A stretch of 59,394 nucleotides of DNA. Origin: Treponema sp. (GTDB lineage Bacteria; Spirochaetota; Spirochaetia; Treponematales; Breznakiellaceae). The stretch lies in contig JAITJS010000058.1 of the NCBI GenBank assembly GCA_031278815.1, forward strand, positions 1 to 59,394, read 5' to 3'. The stretch's first letter is position 1, and every line of letters starts with the position of its first letter. The position numbers and the translations under genes are program-made. Below the pieces are notes generated by a model that worked only from the letters and a program-made list of their open reading frames with translations, was not told the origin of the DNA and did no database searches. Shown here one piece after another: positions 43,654 through 52,815 of this stretch.

Positions 43654-43855
43654 GATGTAATTTCTTGTATTAAGGTATATTCTTCTCCTAACCGTTTTAC
43701 TATCTGATATCTATTCTTTGATAAGGTTCCTAATTTTTCGGTTATTTGAGCGGCATCCCGGATACTGGAATGTATTACTTGGGTACGGAGCGCCCGCCTG
43801 TCCGTTACCCTAGGGTCATAGCAGTTGTATCGGTTTCCTCTATCCTCCTAGAGGC

Positions 43856-43884
43856 TTGACATGCTTTTAATGTTTCTATATAAA
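43856..43884 (+). promoter_or_regulatory. Promoter of the trp operon
   Basis: A consensus -35 TTGACA (43856-43861) and TATAAA (43879-43884) with 17-base spacing. The start should be near 43891, 37 bases before trpE. Confidence 0.7.
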
Positions 43885-43892
43885 GATACATA

Positions 43893-43912
43893 AATCCCGC
43901 ACGCGCGGGATT
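43893..43912. promoter_or_regulatory. Palindrome at the 5' end of the trp messenger
   Basis: AATCCCGC (43893-43900), ACGC loop, GCGGGATT (43905-43912): an 8-bp perfect inverted repeat directly after the predicted start and ahead of the AAAGGAG ribosome site. It might be an operator or a 5'-end stabilising hairpin. It has no T-run, so it is not an attenuator by itself, and I see no leader peptide with tandem Trp codons. Confidence 0.5.
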
Positions 43913-43927
43913 GTAAAGGAGCACTTC

Positions 43928-45424
43928 ATGGTTACCGACCACAATTGGGAATCCCTCAAGACCCTCGCCCAGGCTTACCCCCTGATCCCGGTCTTCAAAA
44001 TCCTCCCGGCACATACCCGTTCCCCCCTGGATACCTTTAGGATCCTTAAAACCTTAAGCCGCCAATGTTTCATCCTGGAAAGCCTGGAAGATACGGAACA
44101 CTGGGGACGCTATACCTTCCTCGGCTATGATCCGAAGTTGGAAATCACCTGCACCAATGGCACGGTACGCATTAAAAACGGTACCTGTCTGCAATTCCAG
44201 ACGCATGATCCGGGCTCTTACATAAAGCACATCCTTGAAGAAAACCGCAGCCCCTGCTTGCCAGAATTGCCCCCGTTTTCTGGGGGACTGGTAGGTTACT
44301 TCTCCTACGACTATATCAAGTACCAAGAGCCCACCTTAAACCTGGACGCAGCAGATGCGGAAGGTTTTAAAGATCTGGACCTCATGCTCTTTGATAAACT
44401 CATTGCGTACGACCATACCCTGGGAAGGCTCATCCTCATCAACCATATCAAAACCAATGCCCTGAAGGAGAACTACAATCGGGCGTTAGGGGAACTCGAG
44501 CACCTGGCCGCTCTTATTCAAACCGCAACCGTGGTGGAACCTATGCCGCTTCGTATCTGTTCTTCTTTTAGATGGCTCTTTGATAAGGAGCAGTACTGCA
44601 CCATGGTACAGCGGGCTAAGGCGTATATTCGGGAAGGGGATATTTTCCAGGTGGTCTTATCCAACCGGCTTGAAGCTGAGGCCGAAGGAAGCCTCTTTCA
44701 TACCTACCAGGTTTTGCGCCGCCTCAATCCCTCTCCCTACATGTTTTATTTCTCCAGTGATGACCTGGAGATTGCCGGCGCTTCCCCGGAAACAATGGTA
44801 AAGCTCGTAGGGGATGAGGTCTTTACCTTTCCGCTGGCAGGCACCCGTCCTCGGGGAAAGACTCAGGAAGAAGACGCTGCCTTGGAACAGGACCTCTTGA
44901 GGGATGCTAAAGAGTTGGCAGAACATACCATGCTGGTAGACCTGGGCCGAAACGATCTGGGGAAGATCGCTGCCTTCGGCTCGGTACGGGTGAAAAAATA
45001 CCGGTCAGTAGAGAAGTTTTCCCATGTGATGCACTTAGGCTCCACGGTCCAGGGGCGTCTAGTAGCAGGCAAGAGCGCCTTAGACGCCATAGATGCGGTG
45101 CTCCCCGCAGGAACCCTCTCAGGGGCGCCCAAAATCCGCTCCTGCCAGATCATCAATGAACTGGAAAACAACAAGCGGGGTATCTACGGCGGGGCCATAG
45201 GGTACCTGGGCTTTGCAGGGGCTATGGATACCTGTATTGCCATCCGGCTGGTCTTCAAGAAAAACGGCAAGGTCTTTATCCGTTCCGGCGCAGGTATTGT
45301 GGCGGACAGTGTACCTTCCCTGGAGTTTGAGGAATGTAAAAACAAGCTCAAGGCGGTACTGCTGGCTATGGAAGAAGCAGGATCCCCAGGGGTAGGACAC
45401 GAAAGGAAGGAGGTTCTGGCATGA
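43928..45424 (+). CDS. trpE: Anthranilate synthase component I
   Basis: 498 residues. The chorismate-binding core has YIREGDIFQVVLSNRLEAEA and PSPYMFYFSSDDLEIAGASP, then DALPAGTLSGAPK-like LPAGTLSGAPKIRSCQI and GGAIGYLGFAGAMDTCIAIR. The N-terminal part carries the feedback region (LLESxE-like ILESLEDTEHWGRYTFLGYD). It makes anthranilate from chorismate with ammonia supplied by TrpG. The gene is first in the operon and overlaps trpG by 4 bases (ATGA). The SD AAAGGAG precedes ATG 43928. Confidence 0.95.
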   Translation: MVTDHNWESLKTLAQAYPLIPVFKILPAHTRSPLDTFRILKTLSRQCFILESLEDTEHWGRYTFLGYDPKLEITCTNGTVRIKNGTCLQFQTHDPGSYIKHILEENRSPCLPELPPFSGGLVGYFSYDYIKYQEPTLNLDAADAEGFKDLDLMLFDKLIAYDHTLGRLILINHIKTNALKENYNRALGELEHLAALIQTATVVEPMPLRICSSFRWLFDKEQYCTMVQRAKAYIREGDIFQVVLSNRLEAEAEGSLFHTYQVLRRLNPSPYMFYFSSDDLEIAGASPETMVKLVGDEVFTFPLAGTRPRGKTQEEDAALEQDLLRDAKELAEHTMLVDLGRNDLGKIAAFGSVRVKKYRSVEKFSHVMHLGSTVQGRLVAGKSALDAIDAVLPAGTLSGAPKIRSCQIINELENNKRGIYGGAIGYLGFAGAMDTCIAIRLVFKKNGKVFIRSGAGIVADSVPSLEFEECKNKLKAVLLAMEEAGSPGVGHERKEVLA

Positions 45425-45996
45425 TCCTGCTTATCGACAATTACGACAGCTTTTCCTATAACCTCTATCAGCTCATCGGTACCTTCAATTCCGATGTCCA
45501 GGTGGTCCGTAACGATCAGGTGTCCCTGGCGGATATCGTGGTGCTGCGGCCCAGCCATGTGGTGCTTTCCCCAGGACCAGGAAGGCCTGTAAACGCGGGT
45601 ATCTGCGAAGCAGTGATTGCCCAATTCAGCGGGAAGATTCCGATCCTGGGGGTATGCCTTGGCCACCAAGCGATCTGTGAGGTTTATGGTGGGGTGATAG
45701 GTTACGCCAAGACCTTGCTGCACGGTAAGGTATCAGACCTCAGCCTGGACGGGGCGTGTCCGCTGTTTAGCGGGATCCCCCCGCGTATCCAAGCCGGACG
45801 CTATCATTCCCTGGCAGCGGATCCTAAGACCATTCCTCAGGTTCTCCAGGTTACGGCCTGGACAGACCAGGGGGAGGTGATGGCCGTACAGCACCGACAG
45901 TATCCGGTATACGGCTTACAGTTTCACCCCGAGTCGGTATTAACCCCCTTAGGGCCCCAGATGGTACAAAACTTTTTGGCCTTGCGTTTCCCGTAA
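45421..45996 (+). CDS. trpG: Anthranilate synthase glutaminase component II
   Basis: 191 residues, a class I glutamine amidotransferase. The nucleophile Cys is in PILGVCLGHQAICEVYGG and the His/Glu pair in YGLQFHPESVLTPLG. The opening MILLIDNYDSFSYNLYQLIG is typical of TrpG and PabA. It feeds ammonia to TrpE. It overlaps trpE (ATGA) and precedes trpD by 39 bases. The same protein could also serve PabB, as in some bacteria, but no pabB is nearby. Confidence 0.95.
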   Translation: MILLIDNYDSFSYNLYQLIGTFNSDVQVVRNDQVSLADIVVLRPSHVVLSPGPGRPVNAGICEAVIAQFSGKIPILGVCLGHQAICEVYGGVIGYAKTLLHGKVSDLSLDGACPLFSGIPPRIQAGRYHSLAADPKTIPQVLQVTAWTDQGEVMAVQHRQYPVYGLQFHPESVLTPLGPQMVQNFLALRFP

Positions 45997-46035
45997 GGCT
46001 ATTGATTTCCTGTATTGCTATTTAAGGAGTACGAT

Positions 46036-47064
46036 ATGATTAAAGAAGCTATTGTCCGGGCTACGAACCGGGAAAATTTAAGCTATGCCGTGGTTGAAGC
46101 GGTCATGGATGAGATCATGAGCGGGACCGCCAGCGATATTCAGATGGCCGCTTTCTTAACCGCTCTGGCCGTGAAAGGAGAAACCATCGAAGAAATCACC
46201 GCGGCTGCTGCGGGTATGCGTAAGCACTGCATCCGCATCCTCCACGACCAAGATGTCCTTGAGATCGTGGGTACCGGTGGGGACAAGTCCAATTCCTTCA
46301 ACATTTCTACCACTGCCGCCCTGGTGGTCTCCGCAGCAGGGGTCCCCGTGGCAAAACACGGTAACCGGGCAGCTTCCAGCACCTCAGGCGCTGCTGATGT
46401 ACTTGAGGCTTTAGGGATGAACATTACCATGCCCCCAGAACAGAGCCTCCATTTGCTGCAAACCCGCGGGTTTTGTTTTCTATTTGCCCAAAACTACCAT
46501 ATCTCCATGAAATATGTGGCGCCGGTGCGGAAGGAACTTGGGATACGGACCATCTTTAACATACTGGGCCCTCTGGTTAATCCTGCGGGGGCCAATATGG
46601 AATTACTGGGGGTCTATGATGCGGACCTCATCGAACCTATGGCCCAGGTCCTGGTCAATCTGGGGGTGAAAAGCGCCCTGGTGGTCTACGGCACGGACGG
46701 CCTTGATGAGCTGTCCATGAGCGCAGCCACCAAGGTCTGTGAAGTCAGGGAGGGCCGCTTCAGATCCTATGTGCTTGAGCCGGAAGATCTGGGACTGCGG
46801 CGTTGCAAGAAGGCGGACCTCCTGGGGGGAAGCCCTCAAGAAAACGCCCGCATTACCAGGGATATCCTTGCAGGTAAGCCGGGGCCCAAACGGGACGCGG
46901 TCCTCCTCAACGCTGCCGCAGCCTTATACGTGGCCCGGCCTACCCAATCCATAAAGGAGGGACTCGTGATGGCTGCGGAGATCATTGATAGCGGGAAAGC
47001 CCTGGCACAGCTTAACGCCCTCATTTCCCATGCCCCTAGTAAAACCCCGGAGGTTTCTGCATGA
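46036..47064 (+). CDS. trpD: Anthranilate phosphoribosyltransferase
   Basis: 342 residues from ATG 46036 (AAGGAG eight bases upstream); the 46015 start is rejected for poor context. The motif [20 protein letters not shown] and [20 protein letters not shown] bind PRPP and the substrate, and [20 protein letters not shown] is conserved. Its reaction adds ribose-5-phosphate to anthranilate. It overlaps trpC by 4 bases (ATGA). Confidence 0.95.
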   Translation: MIKEAIVRATNRENLSYAVVEAVMDEIMSGTASDIQMAAFLTALAVKGETIEEITAAAAGMRKHCIRILHDQDVLEIVGTGGDKSNSFNISTTAALVVSAAGVPVAKHGNRAASSTSGAADVLEALGMNITMPPEQSLHLLQTRGFCFLFAQNYHISMKYVAPVRKELGIRTIFNILGPLVNPAGANMELLGVYDADLIEPMAQVLVNLGVKSALVVYGTDGLDELSMSAATKVCEVREGRFRSYVLEPEDLGLRRCKKADLLGGSPQENARITRDILAGKPGPKRDAVLLNAAAALYVARPTQSIKEGLVMAAEIIDSGKALAQLNALISHAPSKTPEVSA

Positions 47065-47900
47065 TCCTGGATACCCTTGTCGCCAGTACCCGTAAGCGCC
47101 TTGCCGCAGCCAAAGAGGCCCGCCCCCTTGCCTCCCTTATGGAAGCGGCCCAAAGCGGTGCCGGGGATGCTTGGAGGGAAGCCTCTTTTAGCTTTGAAAA
47201 GGTCCTCGCTCAGGAAGGCTACGGGTTCATCTGCGAAGTCAAGCGCGGCTCCCCTTCTAAGGGCCTCATTGCCCCGGACTTCCCCTATATCCAGATTGGG
47301 AAGGACTACGAAGCTGCCGGGGCTGCGGCTATTTCAGTGCTCACCGAGCCGGACTACTTCTTGGGGAGCGACCGCTACCTCACCGAGATTGCTCAGGTGG
47401 TTTCAGTCCCCCTCTTGCGCAAAGATTTTATCCTTGACCCTTACCAGGTATATGAAGCCAAGCTCCTAGGGGCTCAAGCGGTGCTGCTTATCGTGGCGCT
47501 GCTAGACAAGGACGTCTTGGCAGGGTATATCCGCATTGCGGATAGCCTAGGGCTTTCCTGCCTTGTGGAAGCCCATACCGCCGAGGAGGTGCAAGCTGCG
47601 GTGGATGCCGGGGCTCGGGTAATCGGTATTAACAACCGGGATTTGCATACCTTCTGTGTTGACCTGGATACGACCAAGCGGTTACGGCACTACATACCGG
47701 GGGGGGTATTGGCGGTTTCTGAAAGTGGCATCCGAAGTCCCAAGGACATTCAGAGCTTGGCGGCATACTACCTGGATGCCTTTCTCATCGGTGAGTCCCT
47801 CATGCGTACGCCCCGCAAGGGAGCCTATCTTCAAGCGCTTCGTTCCGCTGCAATCTTGGAGGGGAGACCGGAGCGGGCATTCGAGGCGCGGGACGCATGA
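47061..47900 (+). CDS. trpC: Indole-3-glycerol phosphate synthase
   Basis: 279 residues of a TIM barrel. [18 protein letters not shown] has the catalytic Glu and Lys region, [20 protein letters not shown] the next, and [20 protein letters not shown] and [15 protein letters not shown] the phosphate-binding end. It closes the indole ring. It overlaps trpD and trpF by 4 bases each. In this operon trpC and trpF are separate proteins. Confidence 0.95.
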   Translation: MILDTLVASTRKRLAAAKEARPLASLMEAAQSGAGDAWREASFSFEKVLAQEGYGFICEVKRGSPSKGLIAPDFPYIQIGKDYEAAGAAAISVLTEPDYFLGSDRYLTEIAQVVSVPLLRKDFILDPYQVYEAKLLGAQAVLLIVALLDKDVLAGYIRIADSLGLSCLVEAHTAEEVQAAVDAGARVIGINNRDLHTFCVDLDTTKRLRHYIPGGVLAVSESGIRSPKDIQSLAAYYLDAFLIGESLMRTPRKGAYLQALRSAAILEGRPERAFEARDA

Positions 47901-48502
47901 AGGTTAAAATCTGCGGCTTATGCAGGGAAGCGGATGTCTCTTTTGCTAACGAGGCCATGCCGGACTTTGTCGGCTTGGTGTTTGCCCCAAGCCGAAGGCA
48001 GGTATCCCCGGCCCAAGCAGCCCGGCTTCGGGAGCATCTTAAGGAACCTATCCTCCCGGTGGGGGTCTTTATCAATGCGGCCATTGCGGACATAGCGGCC
48101 CTCCTTGCCGATGGGGTCATCACCGTGGTCCAGCTTCACGGTAACGAAGACGAAGCATACGTGAGGGCACTCAAAGCGTGCCGGAGCGCGCAGGTGATTC
48201 GAGCGGTCCGGGTTGGCGGGCGAGAGGACCTGGTCTCGTGGCAGTATAAAAAGCACCCGGCAGACTACCTGCTCTTGGATAGCGGTCCTGGGGGGACGGG
48301 CAGGTCTTTTCAGTGGGGCCTCCTGCGGACCGTACGGCCCGTTCAGCCTTATTTTCTTGCGGGGGGTATTACGCTGGATACGCTGGGGGAAGCGTTGGCG
48401 TATAGGCCCTATGGGATCGATGTGTCCAGCGGTGTGGAGCGTGGAGGGGTTAAAGATCGGGATACGATGCTTCGATTGGTTGAGCGAGTACGGGAAGTAT
48501 AA
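47897..48502 (+). CDS. trpF: Phosphoribosylanthranilate isomerase
   Basis: 201 residues, a TIM barrel starting [20 protein letters not shown] (catalytic Cys in KICG) and ending in the phosphate-binding GIDVSSGVERGGVKD. The catalytic Asp is in LLLDSGPGGTGRSFQW. It isomerises PRA to CdRP for TrpC. It is last in the operon; the terminator at 48508 follows immediately. trpB and trpA are not adjacent. Confidence 0.95.
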   Translation: MKVKICGLCREADVSFANEAMPDFVGLVFAPSRRQVSPAQAARLREHLKEPILPVGVFINAAIADIAALLADGVITVVQLHGNEDEAYVRALKACRSAQVIRAVRVGGREDLVSWQYKKHPADYLLLDSGPGGTGRSFQWGLLRTVRPVQPYFLAGGITLDTLGEALAYRPYGIDVSSGVERGGVKDRDTMLRLVERVREV

Positions 48503-48507
48503 AATAT

Positions 48508-48539
48508 GGGGGGCCGAAAAGCCCCCCCCCGGAATTTTT
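48508..48539 (+). terminator. Terminator of the trp operon
   Basis: GGGGGGC (48508-48514) pairs with GCCCCCC (48521-48527) around CGAAAA, with a T-run (48535-48539) a few bases later. It is 5 bases after the trpF stop. Confidence 0.75.
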
Positions 48540-49090
48540 CAGACTACTTAATGAAGCAAAGTCTATATGCGGAAGGTATCATTTTCAGGTTGTAGGAGTT
48601 GTTCTCCGTTGTTTGAAATGAGCGCAGTAAGGCGTCTTGTTAAGTCCTGCCGTTCTGCGGTGGTTGAACATGACAAGGAAAGAGCGTTTTAGAATGGCGG
48701 TAATGTTCAGCATGAGGCCGGCTGCTGTACTGGCCTTCGCCATGGGGCTTACAGGGGTATGATTTGTCTAGCGGTTGTCTTGACGGCAATCTTGCAGGGT
48801 TATGACAAACAGCAATGGTGATGGAGCATACGAAGTTTTTTGAAACTTCAAGACGTTCCTGTAGGGAATGTACAGGCGGCTGGAAACGTTTTAGAGGCGG
48901 CTGTATAATCTTCAAAGAGGGTTTTGGAAGTCCTAAAGGCGGCTGGAACGATAATACAGACGGCTATATCCCTTTCAAAAAAGGCTTTTGGCGGTAGGGA
49001 GGTTTATATGCCTGACGGTGATTGGGTGATGGGTTTATCGGCGCACGTGGAGGAGCAATGAGCGTCCACGCCTGCACCATGCAACCCAGG
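48540..49090. other. Gene-poor region with short repeat peptide frame
   Basis: About 550 bases between trpF and the OmpA-like gene. A short frame, ATG 48669 to TGA 48757, encodes a 29-residue peptide that looks like the start of an exported protein (MTRKERFRMAVMFSM, then a hydrophobic Ala/Leu stretch) and then stops. A second frame, 48815-48997, encodes Gly/Trp-rich repeats (see next entry). The region looks decayed. No RNA gene is recognised. Confidence 0.45.
48815..48997 (+). CDS. Possible small Gly-Trp repeat protein
   Basis: 60 residues. Two imperfect units of about 20 residues are visible: GGWKRFRGGCIIFKEGFGS and GGWNDNTDGYIPFKKGFWR. At DNA level the unit AGGCGGCTG recurs at about 48876, 48895, 48936 and, varied, 48958. 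No good ribosome binding site and no recognised family. It may be the end of a decayed repeat gene whose signal-peptide start survives at 48669. Confidence 0.25.
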   Translation: MVMEHTKFFETSRRSCRECTGGWKRFRGGCIIFKEGFGSPKGGWNDNTDGYIPFKKGFWR

Positions 49091-51433
49091 CTACTTAATC
49101 AAGATAAACTCCACCCGCCGGTTTTTCCACCAATTGTCCCGGTCTTCAAACTGCACTACCGGTTTGGTACTGCCCATGCCTACGGCGGTTAAACGGTTGC
49201 GGGTAACCCCGAATTCAACCAACTGGTTCACCACTGCCCGTGCTCGGGATTCGCTCAAAGGTCTGAGTTCCTGCTGTTCTTCATAACTGGCATCCACCTG
49301 GGTACGATTCGCATGGCCTTCTACTCGGACCTTGTAATCCCGGAATTTATTGAGGATCTCCGCGATACGCCGTAAGACCCGGACGTTGTTGGCCATAATG
49401 TCCGGGGAGAGTTCCTGAAAGTCCGCATACCCTGCCCTGAATATAATCGAAGGAACCTGGATACGCAATTCCTCATTTTCTCGAATGATCAGCACATCCA
49501 CCCCAATGGTGCCGTTCATGGAGCCTTCATTACCTCGACTATCTGCTGCCTTAAAGGTAAAGGGGTAATCTGTGGCCGCCTGGACCAATTCACCTTCGTT
49601 GCTTTTCCCATTCCAGGTAATACGCTCCGGGGGGCTGCCATTTCCTTCGATCTGGTAAAATACCTGATAGGGAGGCTGCGGTTCCCGGATTTGAAAACTC
49701 CAGGAGGCGATGGGAACGGTCGCGTTTACATTAAGGGATATAAAAAGCTCATCATCCACTCCGTCGTTATCCGGACTGAAATAGGGGGGAGTGGAACTGA
49801 AACTCAGCACCGGCACTGGTTCTGCTTCGATCGGAGGCGTTTCTTCAACAAGGACCGGCGACTGTTCCTCCAGGGGTTCGTACTCCATCAGGAAAATCGC
49901 GGTTTCGTGGAGTTTCTGTATCCCTTTCGTGCCAAAGCGGACCGGAAACAGGGTAAGGTTTCCCTGAGCCTTCCCGGTTTCCGGTTTTGGGGTATATTCT
50001 ACCAGGTAAGTCTCCCGGGACTGCCTCGTAGCCGTAGTCTGGGCCCCTTTGAGGGTATAGCCTGGGCGCAGTTCCAGCAAGGTCTCCTCCCCTATGAGAA
50101 CAAAGGCATACAGGCCCCGGCGGCTGCTTCCCTGGGCGCTCAGTTCATAGACCCCATTGGGGAAAAATTGGAACTTTCCCCGGGAACCGGTATACACCGC
50201 ATCAATGGTGGAGGGTATGGATAGGCTCGCTACAGGATCGGACTTTTCTAAGATGCCGGCTTTCCGGTAAGACCCATCCCAGGATGTATTGACTCCGATC
50301 TTGAGACGGACATTTTCAGAAACCCTCACCCGTATGCTGTCCAAGGATTCCAGTTCTATGTCTAAGAAACGCCGGAGGGTAGAAACCGATATGTTCTGGC
50401 TTGCGATATACAGCCCATACCGGGTTGCGCTGGAATTTTGCCAGGTAAACACCTGCTGGGTTTCTTCGCCAAAGAAAATAAGTTCCCGGTTCTGGGGATC
50501 AAAATAAATATACTGACGGTTATCCAAGGTTCCCTGGGGACTGACATAGTACCAAAGACCATCAATAAAGGCTTCAAAGGATTTTGAACCGCCGCTTACC
50601 ACTTCCCGAAGGCGGCGCTGTTCTATCTGGCTTCCCGGTATGATGATAAGGGCGCTTTGTTCATAGCGGTCGGTTACCGGATTATAGATATAGGTAAGTT
50701 CCGTCTGATCCAGCCCATTGGGGGAGGCGCTGTCATGGCCGTAGGCAACAATAGAAAAACTCTGGCCCCGGGCAATACCGTTCTGGTAAGCTTGGCTGCG
50801 ATTGACTTCCCGGATGGAAATGGTTCCGTTGATCTGCAGTTCCCCTAGCTTACTAAAAGGCGCCTGCCCCTGGGACTGCTTCTTAAAGATCGTGAGGGTC
50901 TGCTCTCCCAAGCTGTTCATACCCACAAGGATCACACAGACACTACGGTCTCCGATTAAATCTTTGGTATACAGCGAGAGGGTTCCCGGTCGAGTGGCAG
51001 CAGTGGGGGCGCTCCAGAGGCGCTTATAGCCCTGGGTATCCTCATCAAAGGCCACATAGGTGATATAAATAGGGCTTTCCCCGTCGTTTTCTTCGCTTTT
51101 TCCTTTTTTTTCTTTAAGCTTCCGGTAGGCAATGATTTGCTCTTCTCCGGGGAAGCCGTCGAAATCCTCGGTGAGGAGGCTTACCAGAACTTCTCCTTCC
51201 TCCAAGGCCACTTTGGTCTGGATATAGGCTTCATAGGAGCGGTGTTCTTCGGGAATACCTGAGCCAGGTGAACCGAGGCTTACGACTTGGGGGATGATGA
51301 GCTGGGTTTGCCGCTGGTCTTTGCGCTTTTGGGGGCTAGTAAAACGGTGGGGAAACAGCATCAAGGCGCCTACACCCAGACCGGTGATAATGAAAATGAT
51401 ACTGGTGAAGACCCTAGAAAATTGCCTGTTCAT
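49091..51433 (-). CDS. OmpA-like C-terminal domain protein, large exported
   Basis: 780 residues. An N-terminal membrane helix (residues 8-28) is a signal anchor. The long middle is beta-rich with repeats containing D/E-rich loops; a FlgD/gliding-motility-like Ig part starts near SFSSTPPYFSPDNDGVDDEL. The C-terminal 120 residues are an OmpA peptidoglycan-binding domain, with KVRVEGHANRTQVD, RARAVVNQLVEFGV and DRDNWWKNRRVEFILIK. In treponemes, pallilysin-related adhesins have a partly similar beginning (AYIQTKVALEEGEVLVSLLT), which is a weak clue. It follows a VWA gene by 3 bases on the same strand. Confidence 0.7.
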   Translation of the reverse strand: MNRQFSRVFTSIIFIITGLGVGALMLFPHRFTSPQKRKDQRQTQLIIPQVVSLGSPGSGIPEEHRSYEAYIQTKVALEEGEVLVSLLTEDFDGFPGEEQIIAYRKLKEKKGKSEENDGESPIYITYVAFDEDTQGYKRLWSAPTAATRPGTLSLYTKDLIGDRSVCVILVGMNSLGEQTLTIFKKQSQGQAPFSKLGELQINGTISIREVNRSQAYQNGIARGQSFSIVAYGHDSASPNGLDQTELTYIYNPVTDRYEQSALIIIPGSQIEQRRLREVVSGGSKSFEAFIDGLWYYVSPQGTLDNRQYIYFDPQNRELIFFGEETQQVFTWQNSSATRYGLYIASQNISVSTLRRFLDIELESLDSIRVRVSENVRLKIGVNTSWDGSYRKAGILEKSDPVASLSIPSTIDAVYTGSRGKFQFFPNGVYELSAQGSSRRGLYAFVLIGEETLLELRPGYTLKGAQTTATRQSRETYLVEYTPKPETGKAQGNLTLFPVRFGTKGIQKLHETAIFLMEYEPLEEQSPVLVEETPPIEAEPVPVLSFSSTPPYFSPDNDGVDDELFISLNVNATVPIASWSFQIREPQPPYQVFYQIEGNGSPPERITWNGKSNEGELVQAATDYPFTFKAADSRGNEGSMNGTIGVDVLIIRENEELRIQVPSIIFRAGYADFQELSPDIMANNVRVLRRIAEILNKFRDYKVRVEGHANRTQVDASYEEQQELRPLSESRARAVVNQLVEFGVTRNRLTAVGMGSTKPVVQFEDRDNWWKNRRVEFILIK

Positions 51434-51436
51434 GGT

Positions 51437-52000
51437 TCAGCGACCTCCCTGCATATAGGCTGCTGCGGCCTGCTGGACCCGGGTAGTTAGTCCCAAGCCT
51501 ATGACCATAGCCCGCCAACCGGAGAATTCTTCTACTCTGGTGAAACGCAGGAGCCCCACCGCATCCCCACCTAAGGAAGGAGCCCGTCCAGTGGTAGAAC
51601 CACTTACCAAAAGGGTATAGGCTAGGGAAGGGGCCTGCTGGATCCGAGCAGTAGCCTCCCGAAGGACCCCTGCAAAATTCGCGGTTCCCTCCTTGAATTG
51701 CAGGGATTGGAACAATCGTTTAATCCGGGCCTTATCCCCCGGTCCCTTGAGGGTATCTGAAAAGACGAGCTCCCCCTTTTCAGCGGCGATCCAGATGGTG
51801 ATCCTGTCCCCTTCCTGGAGTATTCTATCCACCACTTGCTCGTTTAACCACCGGACAACGGCATTTTGTACATTCTTAAGGGTGGAAGAGCCATCAATAA
51901 TCAAAAACAGGTCCAGCGGGATATTCCGTCTATCCCCGGCCCCGAGAACCCTAGGGAATAAGAGCACGAACACGAGTATAACCCGATATTTTTTTTGCAT
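51437..52000 (-). CDS. Exported VWA-domain protein
   Basis: 187 residues from ATG 52000 (AAGGTG upstream); the GTG at 52009 is an alternative. A signal peptide ends near VLGAGDRR. The VWA domain opens with [16 protein letters not shown], which has D-x-S-x-T in the metal site instead of D-x-S-x-S. It contains [19 protein letters not shown] and ends in the short GRAPSLGGD region, with fewer elements than BatA. The VWA domain could bind a partner; the OmpA-like gene follows by 3 bases, so both probably work at the cell envelope. Confidence 0.7.
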   Translation of the reverse strand: MQKKYRVILVFVLLFPRVLGAGDRRNIPLDLFLIIDGSSTLKNVQNAVVRWLNEQVVDRILQEGDRITIWIAAEKGELVFSDTLKGPGDKARIKRLFQSLQFKEGTANFAGVLREATARIQQAPSLAYTLLVSGSTTGRAPSLGGDAVGLLRFTRVEEFSGWRAMVIGLGLTTRVQQAAAAYMQGGR

Positions 52001-52101
52001 ACCTATCACCTTATTCTAACTATACCGGGACCCGGTGCATAAGAACAAGATGTCGCCTTCCACAATGGAACCGAAGGGCGGGATACCTATTTTGGCTTGT
52101 T

Positions 52102-52815
52102 ATGTTCTCCTATAAACAGTACACTCTCCCGATGGAAGAAAACCCCAAGTCCTACCGGATTAAAAGTTATGTGCGCCGCTCCGGGCGTATGAGCACGGCT
52201 CAAATCCGCTCGTATGAAACCTTGCTTCCCCGCTACGGTATTCCCTATCAGCCAGCTCCCATAGACTACCAGGCTCTCTTTGGTACGGTTCAGCCACTGA
52301 TCATCGAAATAGGCTTCGGCATGGGCATGGCCACTGCCCAGATTGCCCAGGATCATCCCCACCTCAATTACCTGGGGATTGAAGTTCACCGTCCGGGTAT
52401 TGGACGACTCCTGTGGGAGATGGAAATGCGGCACGTGGAGAACCTGCGGATCATTGAAGGGGATGCGGTGGAGGTCCTGGAAACCATGATCCCGGACCGC
52501 TCGGTCCAGGGCTTTCATGTATTTTTTCCGGATCCCTGGCCGAAAAAGCGGCACCATAAGCGGCGGCTTATGACCCGACCTTTTACCATGCTCCTGGCCC
52601 ATAAGCTCACGAAGGGCGGGTATATTTACATGGTTACAGACTGGCTCGACTATGGGGACTTGGCCTTGGAGGAGCTGACAGCCACCCCTGGCCTAGTGAA
52701 TCCCTATGGAGGCTTTGCCCAGAGCCAGCCTTGGCGGCCAAAGACCGCTTTTGAGAAAAAGGGCCTTGATAAAGCCCATGAAGTGTATGAAATTATTTTT
52801 GAGGTCAAAAAATGA
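52102..52815 (+). CDS. trmB: tRNA (guanine-N7)-methyltransferase
   Basis: 237 residues. The SAM motif [19 protein letters not shown] and [19 protein letters not shown] are followed by [18 protein letters not shown], the catalytic FPDPWPK motif of TrmB, and RTFEKKG-like [17 protein letters not shown]. It methylates G46 of tRNA. It overlaps ligA by 4 bases (ATGA) but is on a different pathway. Confidence 0.95.
   Translation: MFSYKQYTLPMEENPKSYRIKSYVRRSGRMSTAQIRSYETLLPRYGIPYQPAPIDYQALFGTVQPLIIEIGFGMGMATAQIAQDHPHLNYLGIEVHRPGIGRLLWEMEMRHVENLRIIEGDAVEVLETMIPDRSVQGFHVFFPDPWPKKRHHKRRLMTRPFTMLLAHKLTKGGYIYMVTDWLDYGDLALEELTATPGLVNPYGGFAQSQPWRPKTAFEKKGLDKAHEVYEIIFEVKK

Noticed and set aside
43654-43855. 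T-box or Trp leader peptide upstream of trpE
   Set aside because: No T-box consensus, no tandem Trp codons, and the promoter lies downstream of most of this stretch.
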